NCBI GenBank assembly: GCA_963920705.1 | Contig: OY987228.1 | Coordinates: 1 to 64,000, forward strand | Length of the DNA: 64,000 nucleotides | Reading direction: 5' to 3' | Source: Odiellus spinosus | Taxonomy: Eukaryota > Arthropoda > Arachnida > Opiliones > Phalangiidae | Shown: piece after piece, positions 46,366 through 60,900 of the stretch | Layout: each line of letters starts with the position of its first letter | How positions within the stretch are numbered: position 1 is the stretch's first letter | Position numbers and translations under genes: made by a program | Notes under the pieces: model-generated | The model's input: only the letters and a program-made list of their open reading frames with translations | Database searches by the model: none | Told to the model about the DNA's origin: nothing

Positions 46366-49250
46366 CTTCCAAAATGCAGAATGACCAATTTTTGGTTGTT
46401 GAGTTTGACCAAGGTGGTGTAGCAATTATACCAGATCTTTAGGCTGATGTTACATCGAAACCAGTTAAGTGTTATTGGCCTGGTGATAAAAGTGCTACCA
46501 CCCTAGCTAAGAAAAGGACCAAGCCTTGTGATTCATGGGAATCATATACTATGACTATAATATCTAGCTCTGGTAAGTTATTTTACTTGTCATATTTATA
46601 TGTAAATAAACCAAATTCAACTCGTTTGTAGACACTTTTGATGGAGCCCTGAGAAAAATGAAAAAAAGTCTTCAAGATTCGGATGCTTTCTCTTCAAGCA
46701 ACGAAAACAAACTTACTCGAGCCAAACGCAAAAGAAGTAAAACTGAAGTGGCTTATTCACATATAGCACTCCAAGAATCTGATTCAGAAGAATTAACAAC
46801 CTTGCCCCAATTCCAAATGAAAAGTCCATTACCAGTTTTGAATGCTGTAGTAAATCGTGGATCTCTTACAGACATATCAGATTCTTCTCCCACAAACATT
46901 CAAGGTTCTTTTGTAAATATTTTAAGCAAATGTTTAATTTTTCATAAATTATAATTTCAAATCTTAGGATATCCAAAGAAAAGGACAGGTCTGGAGGTGA
47001 ATTCTACACCCAAATCTTTAGGAGCAAATGAAAGTAGCTCCCGAAAGAAACAAAAAGCGGCTGATATTAAAAAGAAACGTTGTTTGGTTAGCAACTCATC
47101 ATCTGAACGTGGCTTCACTAATGGTAAGAAATATTTAATTACGTGTTGAGATAACTTACTTTATAGCTGATCGGGATGAAAACAATTCAACTGAATTTAC
47201 TGCAAGTCTGATGAGCCGGAAAAACCCCAATAAAACACCACAATCAAATTCCAAACTCATTGATGTTCGCTCTGAGACATCGATTCAAAATTATCAAAAC
47301 TCTACTACATTAATACCAATTGACGACCAATTGACAAGTTTCAATAAAAACTTAGGATGTACCTCAAGTTCCAGTGAAATTAGCAACACTTCTACACAAA
47401 AAGGCCAGCCTTCAAAAGAATCTGTGGGACGTTCCCCACTTCTAGATCCTTATATGGACCACTCAAAGAATCAATTTAAAGATTGTAATCAAGAAAGCCC
47501 AAATGACGATTCTGACAAGATATCGAGTACCCCTCGAAATTTAAAGAAATTATTGGTTCAACCACAGGCTTTCAGCCCTATCCTAATGGAAGATACAGAT
47601 AATGGTATAATATAGTTTTCAAGCATTACAAATATAATTAGTTATCTTTTAATAAATATATTTTTTAATAGAAATAGTCTCAGGTGAGGAGTCCAATCAT
47701 GCAAAATCTTTCCAAAAGAGTGATAGTCAAGGTACATCAATTGGATTTGTATTAAATATTTAATAAATATTAATTTTAGTTGTTTATGTGCAGATTCTAT
47801 TACATTTTCTTTTGGGCCAAGAAATATGGAAAATAACGAAACTGCCTTTTCAAATGTGGATAAAAGTATAGCCTGCAATTCCAGTTTCGTAAATCATGCT
47901 GATGAGAACATAGATTTACTAACAATAATTGGTGTGTAGGATATAAGTTAAAAAATATATACATTAGTTAATTAATTATTAAACTAATATTTCATAATTT
48001 TCTAGATCAAAATGAAAAAAGGCGAAAACCTATCGTGGAACAGAACCCAAGTAATTCAGGTCAGAAAATAATCAAAAATCAATACGTAATCTAATTTTTT
48101 TAATAATCATAAGGATTCATTTCTTGTGGATTCGTTGCAGAAGGTCGTACATTTTCATTCGGACCAAGGAATACTACAATTAAAAATAAAACCTGCACTT
48201 CAAGCTTGGATCAAAGTAAAACCTGTATTTCGAATTCTCTAAATCATGCTGCTGAGAAGAGAAAAGCTTTACCCACAACAATAGGTTTGTTGGATATTAC
48301 TTAAAATGTATCAAAATTTGTTAATAAAATTTAATATTTACTATAATTATCTAGGTCAAAATATGCCAAAACATATCTTGATACAAAATCCCAATAAATC
48401 TGATCCAAAAGAAAATGGAGCAAATTCAACGCCTCAACAAAATTCTGCTAAACCTGGTAAATAAATAATTAAAAGTAGACACGCTATCTGTCTCATTTCC
48501 GACCTTTTTTCAAATTGATGTCGCGCTAAGCATGCTAATTGAAAAATTCGAAAGGCTTTTTTTTTCACTTAAGACTGACGTCACATCGCGGAGATATTTT
48601 ATTAAATTCGCGAGCTTGACGTGAGGTCAAATCAGCAAGACCCGAATCGAGTTAGCATCTTGCGTGTCTACTTTAAAAAACGTAAATTTGGATTTTGGGA
48701 GAAAAGTATCACATTTATTTTTATACGCTTCATTAATTACAACTTATTTCTATTCAGAATGGTATAGAGATATTGTGCGCAACCAGGAAATTATTAAAGC
48801 AACACAAAAAAATCTCGTGGAAATGGTGCAAATAATTTTGCTAGGCATGCAGCATGGTGTTAATAAACGTCAGCAAAGGAGTGGGGCGACTAATCATGAA
48901 AATGCCGAAGATGCTAATGCATTATGCAGTTTTGAGGAACATGATTATGGGTTTCCATTAATTCAAATAGAAAAATTAACTATTATGGAGACAAAATTGG
49001 ACGATAAAGAAGAGAGGATCAAACTCGTTAGTAAATCTAATGCAATACTGTGTGCCTGTATTTTCAATAGTATACAAATTTGTTTTATAGTGCGAGTATC
49101 TCGGTCAGTTTGGAGGCCTCACTCTTAAAGATGTAACCAACAGAATTCTTCATCATGTTTTCAGCAAAACATTGGGATCCAAATATAGTTGGGAAGGGAG
49201 GAAAGGTAAACTTAAACTTCAAGACCTTCATATTACAAGTACTATCATGG
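46366..49250 (+). pseudogene. DUF4806-type second gene of the CACTA-like element, 11 exons
   Basis: A spliced gene downstream of the transposase. Exons by GT...AG borders: 46366-46572 (ATG at 46374, MQNDQFLVVEFDQGGVAIIP, KCYWPGDK), 46632-46904, 46968-47123, 47167-47604, 47672-47731, 47794-47931, 48006-48059, 48141-48284, 48355-48456, 48758-49026 and 49091-49250. All junctions up to the tenth exon are phase 1; the last is phase 0. The C-terminal exons (FPLIQIEKL...YLGQFGGLTLKDVTNRILHH, SWEGRKGKLKL) match DUF4806, found in insect transposon-linked proteins. The middle is a low-complexity Ser/Lys-rich linker. TAG stands where Trp would be expected after IIPDL in exon 1, and no terminal exon follows 49250, so it is probably dead. 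Molecular function is unknown. Confidence 0.7.
48472..48674. mobile_element. ~200-bp MITE in an intron of the DUF4806 gene
   Basis: AAAGTAGACACGC (48472-48484) and GCGTGTCTACTTT (48662-48674) are perfect inverted termini. TTAA-like bases flank both ends, but the exact target duplication is ambiguous. It lies between the ninth and tenth exons without touching splice sites. Confidence 0.75.
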
Positions 49251-49282
49251 GTATGTTAATATGTTTACTAAGAGGGAAACAG

Positions 49283-49545
49283 TGAAGCTTAAAGTTGAAA
49301 AGCTTTTATTTATTTTCGGAATCACCATGCCGAAAAACATATTCGAGAATTTTACAAGCGATCGCGAGAAACCTTTTTTAATTAATTTCTAAAAATCGGT
49401 AAAGTTTGAATAAAAGTATGTATGAATTCGGGCCAATCATAATATTTCACCCTTCAACAGTTTGAAAAATCTGGAACACGTTGGGCATGGTGATTCCGAA
49501 AATAATTTCAAAATTAATTGAATTTTTAGCTTCAAGTTTACCATT
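49283..49545. mobile_element. Hairpin element after the DUF4806 gene
   Basis: ATTTTCGGAATCACCATGCC (49313-49332) and its complement around 49484-49503 sit inside longer, looser inverted arms (GTGAAGCTTAAAGTTGAA against TTCAAGTTTAC). It may have interrupted or replaced the 3' end of the upstream gene. Confidence 0.55.
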
Positions 49546-50414
49546 AATAATAATTATTTATATCAATAAATCTTTATATGCGTTTTAGCGGCCGTAAAAA
49601 AGTCCAAGTATGCGCTTGGTGCAACTAATTAATTAAAGACTGGTCCCGCCATTGCCCAGCCGGGAGCAAAAAAGAAAATTTCAATGATTGAATTATAGGC
49701 GCTGTTTTTAAACCCATGCTTAATAAAGCTAACATTTATGCATATTTCATCTCTTTTATTTTATAATCAAGTTAGGAATTATATTATTTTATGTATCGCA
49801 AAATATACTTTGCCTGAAATATTATTAGGTAAATATATAAAATAACTTGCACAACTGGTTTCTTTGACATCACTGACTACAAATTCTTACTGATGTTTCC
49901 GTTAAACAAAAAGGGTTCATCCTCAAAAGAGGTCATATCACCATAGTGATCGAGATTCCCGAAGTGATCAATATCCCCCCCGAAGTGATCAATACCCCCC
50001 CCCCCGAAGTGATCAATATCCCCCATGAAACCTGGAGAGGTGTTGTATTGAATGTGAAATGGATATTTCAGAGATATACAAATAGGCTCCAGAATATTTA
50101 CTGTACATCAACTGGATATCATACACGTCTAATCGCTATCAATAGATTATATATAAGATATCTATAACACATCATATATTCTGTCAATATCATAAAAAGG
50201 TAATTATTAATATTTCTTTGATGTCCCAACAACATCACAGGCAAATTGAATATCCAGTTTTTTGATATCTCATCAATCTCCAAAACCATGACATCTGGAT
50301 ATCTCACGCATAGCTAATTCATATCAAACCCCGATATTTAGATATCTTACAGACATATTGATATCCACATGAAATATCGTTTGGATATCTGAGAGATGTT
50401 TGTGTGTTTGCTGG
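49546..50414. other. Gene-free spacer before the satellite
   Basis: No gene is seen. A short tandem repeat (CCCGAAGTGATCAATA plus a C-run, about four units) lies at 49944-50025. From 50042 to 50400, GATATC/ATATCT palindromes recur about every 20-60 bases. Confidence 0.5.
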
Positions 50415-53400
50415 GTCGCTCACCAATTGCCAATTAACCAATAGCTGACCAATTGCCAAATAACCAATCGCTGACGAATAGCCAAATAACCAATCGCTGA
50501 CCAATAGCCAAATAACCAATCGCTGACCAATAGCCAAATAACCAATTGCCAAATAACCAATCGCTAACTAATTGCCAAATAACCATTCGCTGACCAATAG
50601 CCAAATAACCAATCGCTGACCAATAGCCAAATAACCAATTGCTGACCAATAGCCAAATAACCAATCGCTGACCAATAGCCAAATAACCAATCGCTGACCA
50701 ATAGCCAAATAACCAATCGCTGACCAATAGCCAAATAACCAATCGCTGACCAATAGCCAAATAACCAATCGCTGACCAATTGCCAAATAACCAATCGCTG
50801 ACCAATTGCCAAATAACCAATCGCTGAAGAATAGCCAAATAACCAATCGCTGACCAATAGCCAAGTAACCAATCGCTAACCAATAGCCAAATAACCAATC
50901 GCTGACAAATTGCCAAATAACCAATCGCTAACTAATTGCCAAATAATCATTCGCTGACCAATAGCCAAATAACCATTCGTTGACCAATAGCTAAATAACC
51001 ATTCGCTGACCAATAGCCAAATAACCAATCGCTGACCTATAGCCAAATAACCAATCGCTGACCAATAGCCAACTAACCAATAGCCAAATAACCAATTGCT
51101 GACCAATAGCCAAATAACCAATCGCTGACCAATAGCCAAATAACCAATCGCTGACCAATAGCCAAATAACCAATCGCTGACCAATAGCCAAATAACCAAT
51201 CGCTGACCAATAGCCAAATAACCAATCGCTGACCAATTGCCAAATAACCAATCGCTGACCAATTGCCAAATAACCAATCGCTGAAGAATAGCCAAATAAC
51301 CAATCGCTGACCAATAGCCAAGTAACCAATCGCTAACCAATAGCCAAATAACCAATCGCTGACAAATTGCCAAATAACCAATCGCTAACTAATTGCCAAA
51401 TAATCATTCGCTGACCAATAGCCAAATAACCATTCGCTGACCAATAGCTAAATAACCATTCGCTGACCAATAGCCAAATAACCAATCGCTGACCTATAAC
51501 CAATCGCTGACCAATAGCCAACTAACCAATAGCCAAATAACCAATCGCTGACCAATAGCCAAATAATCAATCGCTGACCAATAGCCAAATAACCAATCGC
51601 TGACCAATAGCCAAATAACAAATCGCTGACCAATAGCCAAATAACCAATCGCTGACCAATAGCCAAATAACCAATCGCTGACCAATAGCCAAATAACCAA
51701 TCGGTGACCAATTGCCAAATAACCAATCGCCGACCAATTGTAAAATAACCAATCGCTCACCAATAGCCAAATAACCAATCACTGACCAATAGCCAAATAA
51801 CCAATCGCTGACCAATAGCCAAATAACCAATCGCTGACCAATTGCCAAATAACCAATCGCTGACCAATTGCAAAATAACCAATCGCAGACCAATAGCCAA
51901 ATAACCAATCGCTGACCAATAGCCAAATAACCAATCGCTGACCAATAGGCAAATAACCAATCGCTGACCAATAGCCAAAAAACCAATCGCTGACCATTGG
52001 CCAAATAACCATTCGCTGACCAATTGTAAAATAACCAATCGCTGACCAATTGTAAAATAACCAATCGCTGACCAATTGTAAAATAACCAATCGCTGACCA
52101 ATTGCCAAATAACCAATCGCTGACCAATTGCCAAATAACCAATCGCTGAAGAATAGCCAAATAACCAATCGCTGACCAATAGCCAAGTAACCAATCGCTA
52201 ACCAATAGCCAAATAACCAATCGCTGACAAATTGCCAAATAACCAATCGCTAACTAATTGCCAAATAATCATTCGCTGACCAATAGCCAAATAACCATTC
52301 GCTGACCAATAGCTAAATAACCATTCGCTGACCAATAGCCAAATAACCAATCGCTGACCTATAGCCAAATAATCAATCTCTGACCAATAGCCAAATAACC
52401 AATCGCTGACCAATAGCCAAATAACCATTCGCTGACCAATAGCCAAATAACCAACCGCTGACCAATAGCCAAATAACCAATCGCTGACCAATAGCTAAAT
52501 AAACATTCGCTGACCAATAGCCAAATAACCAATCGCTGACCTATAGCCAAATAACCAATCGCTGACCAATAGCCAACTAACCATTCGCTGACCAATTGTA
52601 AAATAACCAATCGCTGACCAATTGTAAAATAACCAATCGCTGACCAATTGTAAAATAACCAATCGCTGACCAATTGCCAAATAACCAATCGCTGACCAAT
52701 TGCCAAATAACCAATCGCTGAAGAATAGCCAAATAACCAATCGCTGACCAATAGCCAAGTAACCAATCGCTAACCAATAGCCAAATAACCAATCGCTGAC
52801 AAATTGCCAAATAACCAATCGCTAACTAATTGCCAAATAATCATTCGCTGACCAATAGCCAAATAACCATTCGCTGACCAATAGCTAAATAACCATTCGC
52901 TGACCAATAGCCAAATAACCAATCGCTGACCTATAGCCAAATAATCAATCTCTGACCAATAGCCAAATAACCAATCGCTGACCAATAGCCAAATAACCAT
53001 TCGCTGACCAATAGCCAAATAACCAACCGCTGACCAATAGCCAAATAACCAATCGCTGACCAATAGCTAAATAAACATTCGCTGACCAATAGCCAAATAA
53101 CCAATCGCTGACCTATAGCCAAATAACCAATCGCTGACCAATAGCCAACTAACCAATCGCTGACCAATAGCCAAATAACCAATCGCTGACCAATAGCCAA
53201 ATAATCAATCGCTGACCAATAGCCAAATAACCAATCGCTGACCAATAGCCAAATAACAAATCGCTGACCAATAGCCAAATAACCAATCGCTGACCAATAG
53301 CCAAATAACCAATCGCTGACCAATAGCCAAATAACCAATCGGTGACCAATTGCCAAATAACCAATCGCTGACCAATTGTAAAATAACCAATCGCTCACCA

Positions 53401-56400
53401 ATAGCCAAATAACCAATCGCTGACCAATAGCCAAATAACCAATCGCTGACCAATAGCCAAATAACCAATCGCTGACCAATAGCCAAATAACCAATCGCTG
53501 ACCAATTGCCAAATAACCAATCGCTGACCAATTGCAAAATAACCAATCGCAGACCAATAGCCAAATAACCAATCGCTGACCAATAGCCAAAAACCAATCG
53601 CTGACCAATAGGCAAATAACCAATCGCTGACCAATAGCCAAAAAACCAATCGCTGACCATTGGCCAAATAACCATTCGCTGACCAATTGTAAAATAACCA
53701 ATCGCTGACCAATTGTAAAATAACCAATCGCTGACCAATTGTAAAATAACCAATCGCTGACCAATTGCCAAATAACCAATCACTGACCAATTGCCAAATA
53801 ACCAATCGCTGAAGAATAGCCAAATAACCAATCGCTGACCAATAGCCAAGTAACCAATCGCTAACCAATAGCCAAATAACCAATCGCTGACAAATTGCCA
53901 AATAACCAATCGCTAACTAATTGCCAAATAATCATTCGCTGACCAATAGCCAAATAACCAATCGCTGACCTATAGCCAAATAATCAATCTCTGACCAATA
54001 GCCAAATAACCAATCGCTGACCAATTGCCAAATAACCAATCGCTGACCAATTGCCAAATAACCAATCGCTGAAGAATAGCCAAATAACCAATCGCTGACC
54101 AATAGCCAAGTAACCAATCGCTAACCAATAGCCAAATAACCAATCGCTGACAAATTGCCAAATAACCAATCGCTAACTAATTGCCAAATAATCATTCGCT
54201 GACCAATAGCCAAATAACCATTCGCTGACCAATAGCTAAATAACCATTCGCTGACCAATAGCCAAATAACCAATCGCTGACCTATAGCCAAATAATCAAT
54301 CTCTGACCAATAGCCAAATAACCAATCGCTGACCAATAGCCAAATAACCATTCGCTGACCAATAGCCAAATAACCAACCGCTGACCAATAGCCAAATAAC
54401 CAATCGCTGACCAATAGCTAAATAAACATTCGCTGACCAATAGCCAAATAACCAATCGCTGACCTATAGCCAAATAACCAATCGCTGACCAATAGCCAAC
54501 TAACCATTCGCTGACCAATTGTAAAATAACCAATCGCTGACCAATTGTAAAATAACCAATCGCTGACCAATTGTAAAATAACCAATCGCTGACCAATTGC
54601 CAAATAACCAATCGCTGACCAATTGCCAATTAACCAATCGCTGAAGAATAGCCAAATAACCAATCGCTGACCAATAGCCAAGTAACCAATCGCTAACCAA
54701 TAGCCAAATAACCAATCGCTGACAAATTGCCAAATAACCAATCGCTAACTAATTGCCAAATAATCATTCGCTGACCAATAGCCAAATAACCATTCGCTGA
54801 CCAATAGCTAAATAACCATTCGCTGACCAATAGCCAAATAACCAATCGCTGACCTATAGCCAAATAATCAATCTCTGACCAATAGCCAAATAACCAATCG
54901 CTGACCAATAGCCAAATAACCATTCGCTGACCAATAGCCAAATAACCAACCGCTGACCAATAGCCAAATAACCAATCGCTGACCAATAGCTAAATAAACA
55001 TTCGCTGACCAATAGCCAAATAACCAATCGCTGACCTATAGCCAAATAACCAATCGCTGACCAATAGCCAACTAACCAATCGCTGACCAATAGCCAAATA
55101 ACCAATCGCTGACCAATAGCCAAATAATCAATCGCTGACCAATAGCCAAATAACCAATCGCTGACCAATAGCCAAATAACAAATCGCTGACCAATAGCCA
55201 AATAACCAATCGCTGACCAATAGCCAAATAACCAATCGCTGACCAATAGCCAAATAACCAATCGGTGACCAATTGCCAAATAACCAATCGCTGACCAATT
55301 GTAAAATAACCAATCGCTCACCAATAGCCAAATAACCAATCGCTGACCAATAGCCAAATAACCAATCGCTGACCAATAGCCAAATAACCAATCGCTGACC
55401 AATAGCCAAATAACCAATCGCTGACCAATTGCCAAATAACCAATCGCTGACCAATTGCAAAATAACCAATCGCAGACCAATAGCCAAATAACCAATCGCT
55501 GACCAATAGCCAACTAACCAATCGCTGACCAATAGGCAAATAACCAATCGCTGACCAATAGCCAAATAATCAATCGCTGACCAATAGCCAAATAACCAAT
55601 CGCTGACCAATAGCCAAATAACAAATCGCTGACCAATAGCCAAATAACCAATCGCTGACCAATTGTAAAATAACCAATCGCTGACCAATTGCCAAATAAC
55701 CAATCACTGACCAATTGCCAAATAACCAATCGCTGACCAATTGTAAAATAACCAATCGCTGACCAATAGCCAAGTAACCAATCGCTAACCAATAGCCAAA
55801 TAACCAATCGCTGACAAATTGCCAAATAACCAATCGCTAACTAATTGCCAAATAATCATTCGCTGACCAATAGCCAAATAACCAATCGCTGACCTATAGC
55901 CAAATAATCAATCTCTGACCAATAGCCAAATAACCAATCGCTGACCAATAGCCAAAAACCAATCGCTGACCAATAGGCAAATAACCAATCGCTGACCAAT
56001 AGCCAAAAAACCAATCGCTGACCATTGGCCAAATAACCATTCGCTGACCAATTGTAAAATAACCAATCGCTGACCAATTGTAAAATAACCAATCGCTGAC
56101 CAATTGTAAAATAACCAATCGCTGACCAATTGCCAAATAACCAATCACTGACCAATTGCCAAATAACCAATCGCTGAAGAATAGCCAAATAACCAATCGC
56201 TGACCAATAGCCAAGTAACCAATCGCTAACCAATAGCCAAATAACCAATCGCTGACAAATTGCCAAATAACCAATCGCTAACTAATTGCCAAATAATCAT
56301 TCGCTGACCAATAGCCAAATAACCAATCGCTGACCTATAGCCAAATAATCAATCTCTGACCAATAGCCAAATAACCAATCGCTGACCAATAGCCAAATAA

Positions 56401-56570
56401 CCATTCGCTGACCAATAGCCAAATAACCAACCGCTGACCAATAGCCAAATAACCAATCGCTGACCAATAGCTAAATAAACATTCGCTGACCAATAGCCAA
56501 ATAACCAATCGCTGACCTATAGCCAAATAATCAATCTCTGACCAATAGCCAAATAACCAATCGCTGACCT

Positions 56571-57983
56571 ATTGGTCAGCGAATGGTTATTTGGCTATTG
56601 GTCAGAGATTGATTATTTGGCTATAGGTCAGCGATTGGTTATTTGGCTATTGGTCAGCGAATGGTTATTTGGCTATTGGTCAGCGAATGATTATTTGGCA
56701 ATTAGTTAGCGATTGGTTATTTGGCAAATTGTCAGCGATTGGTTATTTGGCTATTGGTTAGCGATTGGTTACTTGGCTATTGGTCAGCGATTGGTTATTT
56801 GGCTATTCTTCAGCGATTGGTTATTTGGCAATTGGTCAGCGATTGGTTATTTGGCAATTGGTCAGCGATTGGTTATTTTACAATTGGTCAGCGATTGGTT
56901 ATTTTACAATTGGTCAGCGATTGGTTATTTTACAATTGGTCAGCGAATGGTTATTTGGCCAATGGTCAGCGATTGGTTTTTTGGCTATTGGTCAGCGATT
57001 GGTTATTTGCCTATTGGTCAGCGATTGGTTATTTGGCTATTGGTCAGCGATTGGTTATTTGGCTATTGGTCTGCGATTGGTTATTTTGCAATTGGTCAGC
57101 GATTGGTTATTTGGCAATTGGTCAGCGATTGGTTATTTGGCTATTGGTCAGCGATTGGTTATTTGGCTATTGGTCAGCGATTGGTTATTTGGCTATTGGT
57201 GAGCGATTGGTTATTTTACAATTGGTCAGCGATTGGTTATTTGGCAATTGGTCACCGATTGGTTATTTGGCTATTGGTCAGCGATTGGTTATTTGGCTAT
57301 TGGTCAGCGATTGGTTATTTGGCTATTGGTCAGCGATTTGTTATTTGGCTATTGGTCAGCGATTGGTTATTTGGCTATTGGTCAGCGATTGATTATTTGT
57401 CTATTGGTCAGCGATTGGTTATTTGGCTATTGGTCAGCGATTGGTTAGTTGGCTATTGGTCAGCGATTGGTTATTTGGCTATAGGTCAGCGATTGGTTAT
57501 TTGGCTATTGGTCAGCGAATGTTTATTTAGCTATTGGTCAGCGATTGGTTATTTGGCTATCGGTCAGCGGTTGGTTATTTGGCTATTGGTCAGCGAATGG
57601 TTATTTGGCTATTGGTCAGCGATTGGTTATTTGGCTATTGGTCAGAGATTGATTATTTGGCTATAGGTCAGCGATTGGTTATTTGGCTATTGGTCAGCGA
57701 ATGATTATTTGGCAATTAGTTAGCGATTGGTTATTTGGCAATTTGTCAGCGATTGGTTATTTGGCTATTGGTTAGCGATTGGTTATTTGGCTATTGGTCA
57801 GCGATTGGTTATTTGGCTATTCTTCAGCGATTGGTTATTTGGCAATTGGTCAGTGATTGGTTATTTGGCAATTGGTCAGCGATTGGTTATTTTACAATTG
57901 GTCAGCGAATGGTTATTTGGACAATGGTCAGCGATTGGTTTTTTGGCTATTGGTCAGCGATTGGTTATTTGCCTATTGGTCAA
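56571..57983 (-). repeat. Inverted block inside the 26-bp satellite
   Basis: At about 56572 the units flip orientation around a near-perfect palindrome (GCTGACCTATTGGTCAGC). Variant order is mirrored for at least ~70 bases on each side. Orientation flips back at about 57981-57992, where a short non-satellite AAAAAATATTCG separates the arms. The junctions are therefore head-to-head (palindromic) and tail-to-tail (with filler). Confidence 0.93.
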
Positions 57984-60900
57984 AAAATATTCGCCAAATA
58001 ACCATTCGCTGACCAATAGCCAAATAACCAACCGCTGACCAATAGCCAAATAACCAATCGCTGCCCAATAGCCAAATAACCAATCGCTGACCAATAGCCA
58101 AATAACCAATCGCTGACCAATAGCCAAATAACCAATGGCTGACCAATAGCCAAATAACCAATCGCTGACCAATAGCCAAATAACCATTCGCTGACCCATA
58201 GCCAACTAACCAATCGCTGACCAATTGCCAAATAACCAATCGCTGACCAATTGCCAAATAACCAATCGCTGAAGAATAGCCAAATAACCAATCGCTGACC
58301 AATAGCCAAATAACCAATCGCTGACCAATTGCCAAATAACCAATCGCTAATTAATTGCCAAATAACCATTCGCTGACCAATAGCCAAATAACCAATCGCT
58401 GACCAATAGCCAAATAACCAATCGCTGACCAATAGCTAAATAACCATTCGCTGACCAATAGCCAAATAACCAATCGCTGACCTATAGCCAAATAACCAAT
58501 CGCTGACCAATAGCCAACTAACCAATCGCTGACCAATAGCCAAATAACCAATCGCTGACCAATAGCCAAATAATCAATCGCTGACCAATAGCCAAATAAC
58601 CAATCGATGACCAATAGCCAAATAACAAATCGCTGACCAATAGCCAAATAACCAATCGCTGACCAATAGCCAAATAACCAATCGCTGACCAATAGCCAAA
58701 TAACCAATCGGTGACCAATTGCCAAATAACCAATCGCTGACCAATTGTAAAATAACCAATCGCTCACCAATAGCAAAATAACCAATCGCTGACCAATAGC
58801 CAAATAACCAATCGCTGACCAATAGCCAAATAACCAATCGCTGACCAATTGCCAAATAACCAATCGCTGACCAATTGCAAAATAACCAATCGCAGACCAA
58901 TAGCCAAATAATCAATCGCTGACCAATAGCCAAATAACCAATCGCTGACCAATAGGCAAATAACCAATCGCTGACCAATATCCAAAAAACCAATCGCTGA
59001 CCATTGGCCAAATAACCATTCGCTGACCAATTGTAAAATAACCAATCGCTGACCAATTGTAAAATAACCAATCGCTGACCAATTGTAAAATAACCAATCG
59101 CTGACCAATTGCCAAATAACCAATCGCTGACCAATTGCGAAATAACCAATCGCTGAAGAATAGCCAAATAACCAATCGCTGACCAATAGCCAAGTAACCA
59201 AGCGCTAACCAATAGCCAAATAACCAATCGCTGACAAATTGCCAAATAACCAATCGCTAAATAATTGCCAAATAATCATTCGCTGACCAATAGCCAAATA
59301 ACCATTCGCTGACCAATAGCTAAATAACCATTCGCTGACCAATAGCCAAATAACCAATCGCTGACCTATAGCCAAATAATCAATCTCTGACCAATAGCCA
59401 AATAACCAATCGCTGACCAATAGCCAAATAACCATTCGCTGACCAATAGCCAAATAACCAACCGCTGACCAATGGCCAAATAACCAATCGCTGACCAATA
59501 GCCAAATAACCAATCGCTGACCAATAGCCAAATAACCAATCGCTGACCAATAGCCAATTAACCAATGGCTGACCAATAGCCAAATAACCAATCGCTGACC
59601 AATAGCCAAATAACCATTCGCTGACCCATAGCCAACTAACCAATCGCTGACCAATTGCCAAATAACCAATCGCTGACCAATTGCCAAATAACCAATCGCT
59701 GAAGAATAGCCAAATAACCAATCGCTGACCAATAGCCAAATAACCAATCGCTGACCAATTGCCAAATAACCAATCGCTAATTAATTGTCAAATAACCATT
59801 CGCTGACCAATAGCCAAATAACCATTCGCTGACCAATAGCCAAATAACCAATCGCTGACCAATAGCCAAATAACCAATCGCTGACCAATTGACAAATAAC
59901 CAATCGCTGACCAATTGCCAAATAACCAATCGCTGACCAATTGCCAAATAACCAATCGCAGATCAATAGCCAAATAACCAATCGCTGACCAATAGCCAAA
60001 TAACCAATCGCTGACAAATAGGCAAATAACCAATCGCTGACCAATAGCCAAAAAACCAATCGCTGACCATTTGCAAAATAACCATTCGCTGACCAATAGC
60101 CAAATAACCAATCGATGACCAATTGCCAAATAACCAATCGCTGACCAATTGTAAAATAACCAATCGCTGACGAATTGTAAAATAACCAATCGCTGACCAA
60201 TTGTAAAATAACCAATCGCTGACCAAATGTAAAATAACCTATCGCTGACCAATAGCCAAATAACCAATCGCTGACCAATAGGCAAATAACCAATCGCTGA
60301 CCAATAGCCAAATAACCAATCGCTGACCAATAACCAAATAACCAATCGCTGACCAATAGCAAATAACCAATCGCTGACCAATAGCCAAATAACCAATCGC
60401 TGACCAATAGCCAAATAACCAATCGCTGACCAATAGCCAAAAAACCAATCGCTGACCAATAGCCAAATAACCATTCCATGACCAATAGCCAAATAACCAA
60501 TCGCTGACCAATAGCCAAATAACCATTCGCTGACCAATAGCCAAATAACCATTCGCTGACCAATAGCCAAATAACCATTCGCTGACCCATAGCCAAATAA
60601 CCAATCGCTGACCAATTGCCAAATAACCAATCGCTGACCAATAGCCAAATAACCAATCGCTGACCAATAGCCAAATAATCAATCGCTGACCAATAGCCAA
60701 ATAATCAATCGCTGACCAATAGCCAAATAACCAATCGCTGACCAATAGCCAAATAACAAATCGCTGACCAATAGCCAAATAACCAATCGCTGACCAATAG
60801 CCAAATAACCAATCGCTGACCAATAGCCAAATAACCAATCGGTGACCAATTGCCAAATAACCAATCGCTGACCAATTGTAAAATAACCAATCGCTCACCA

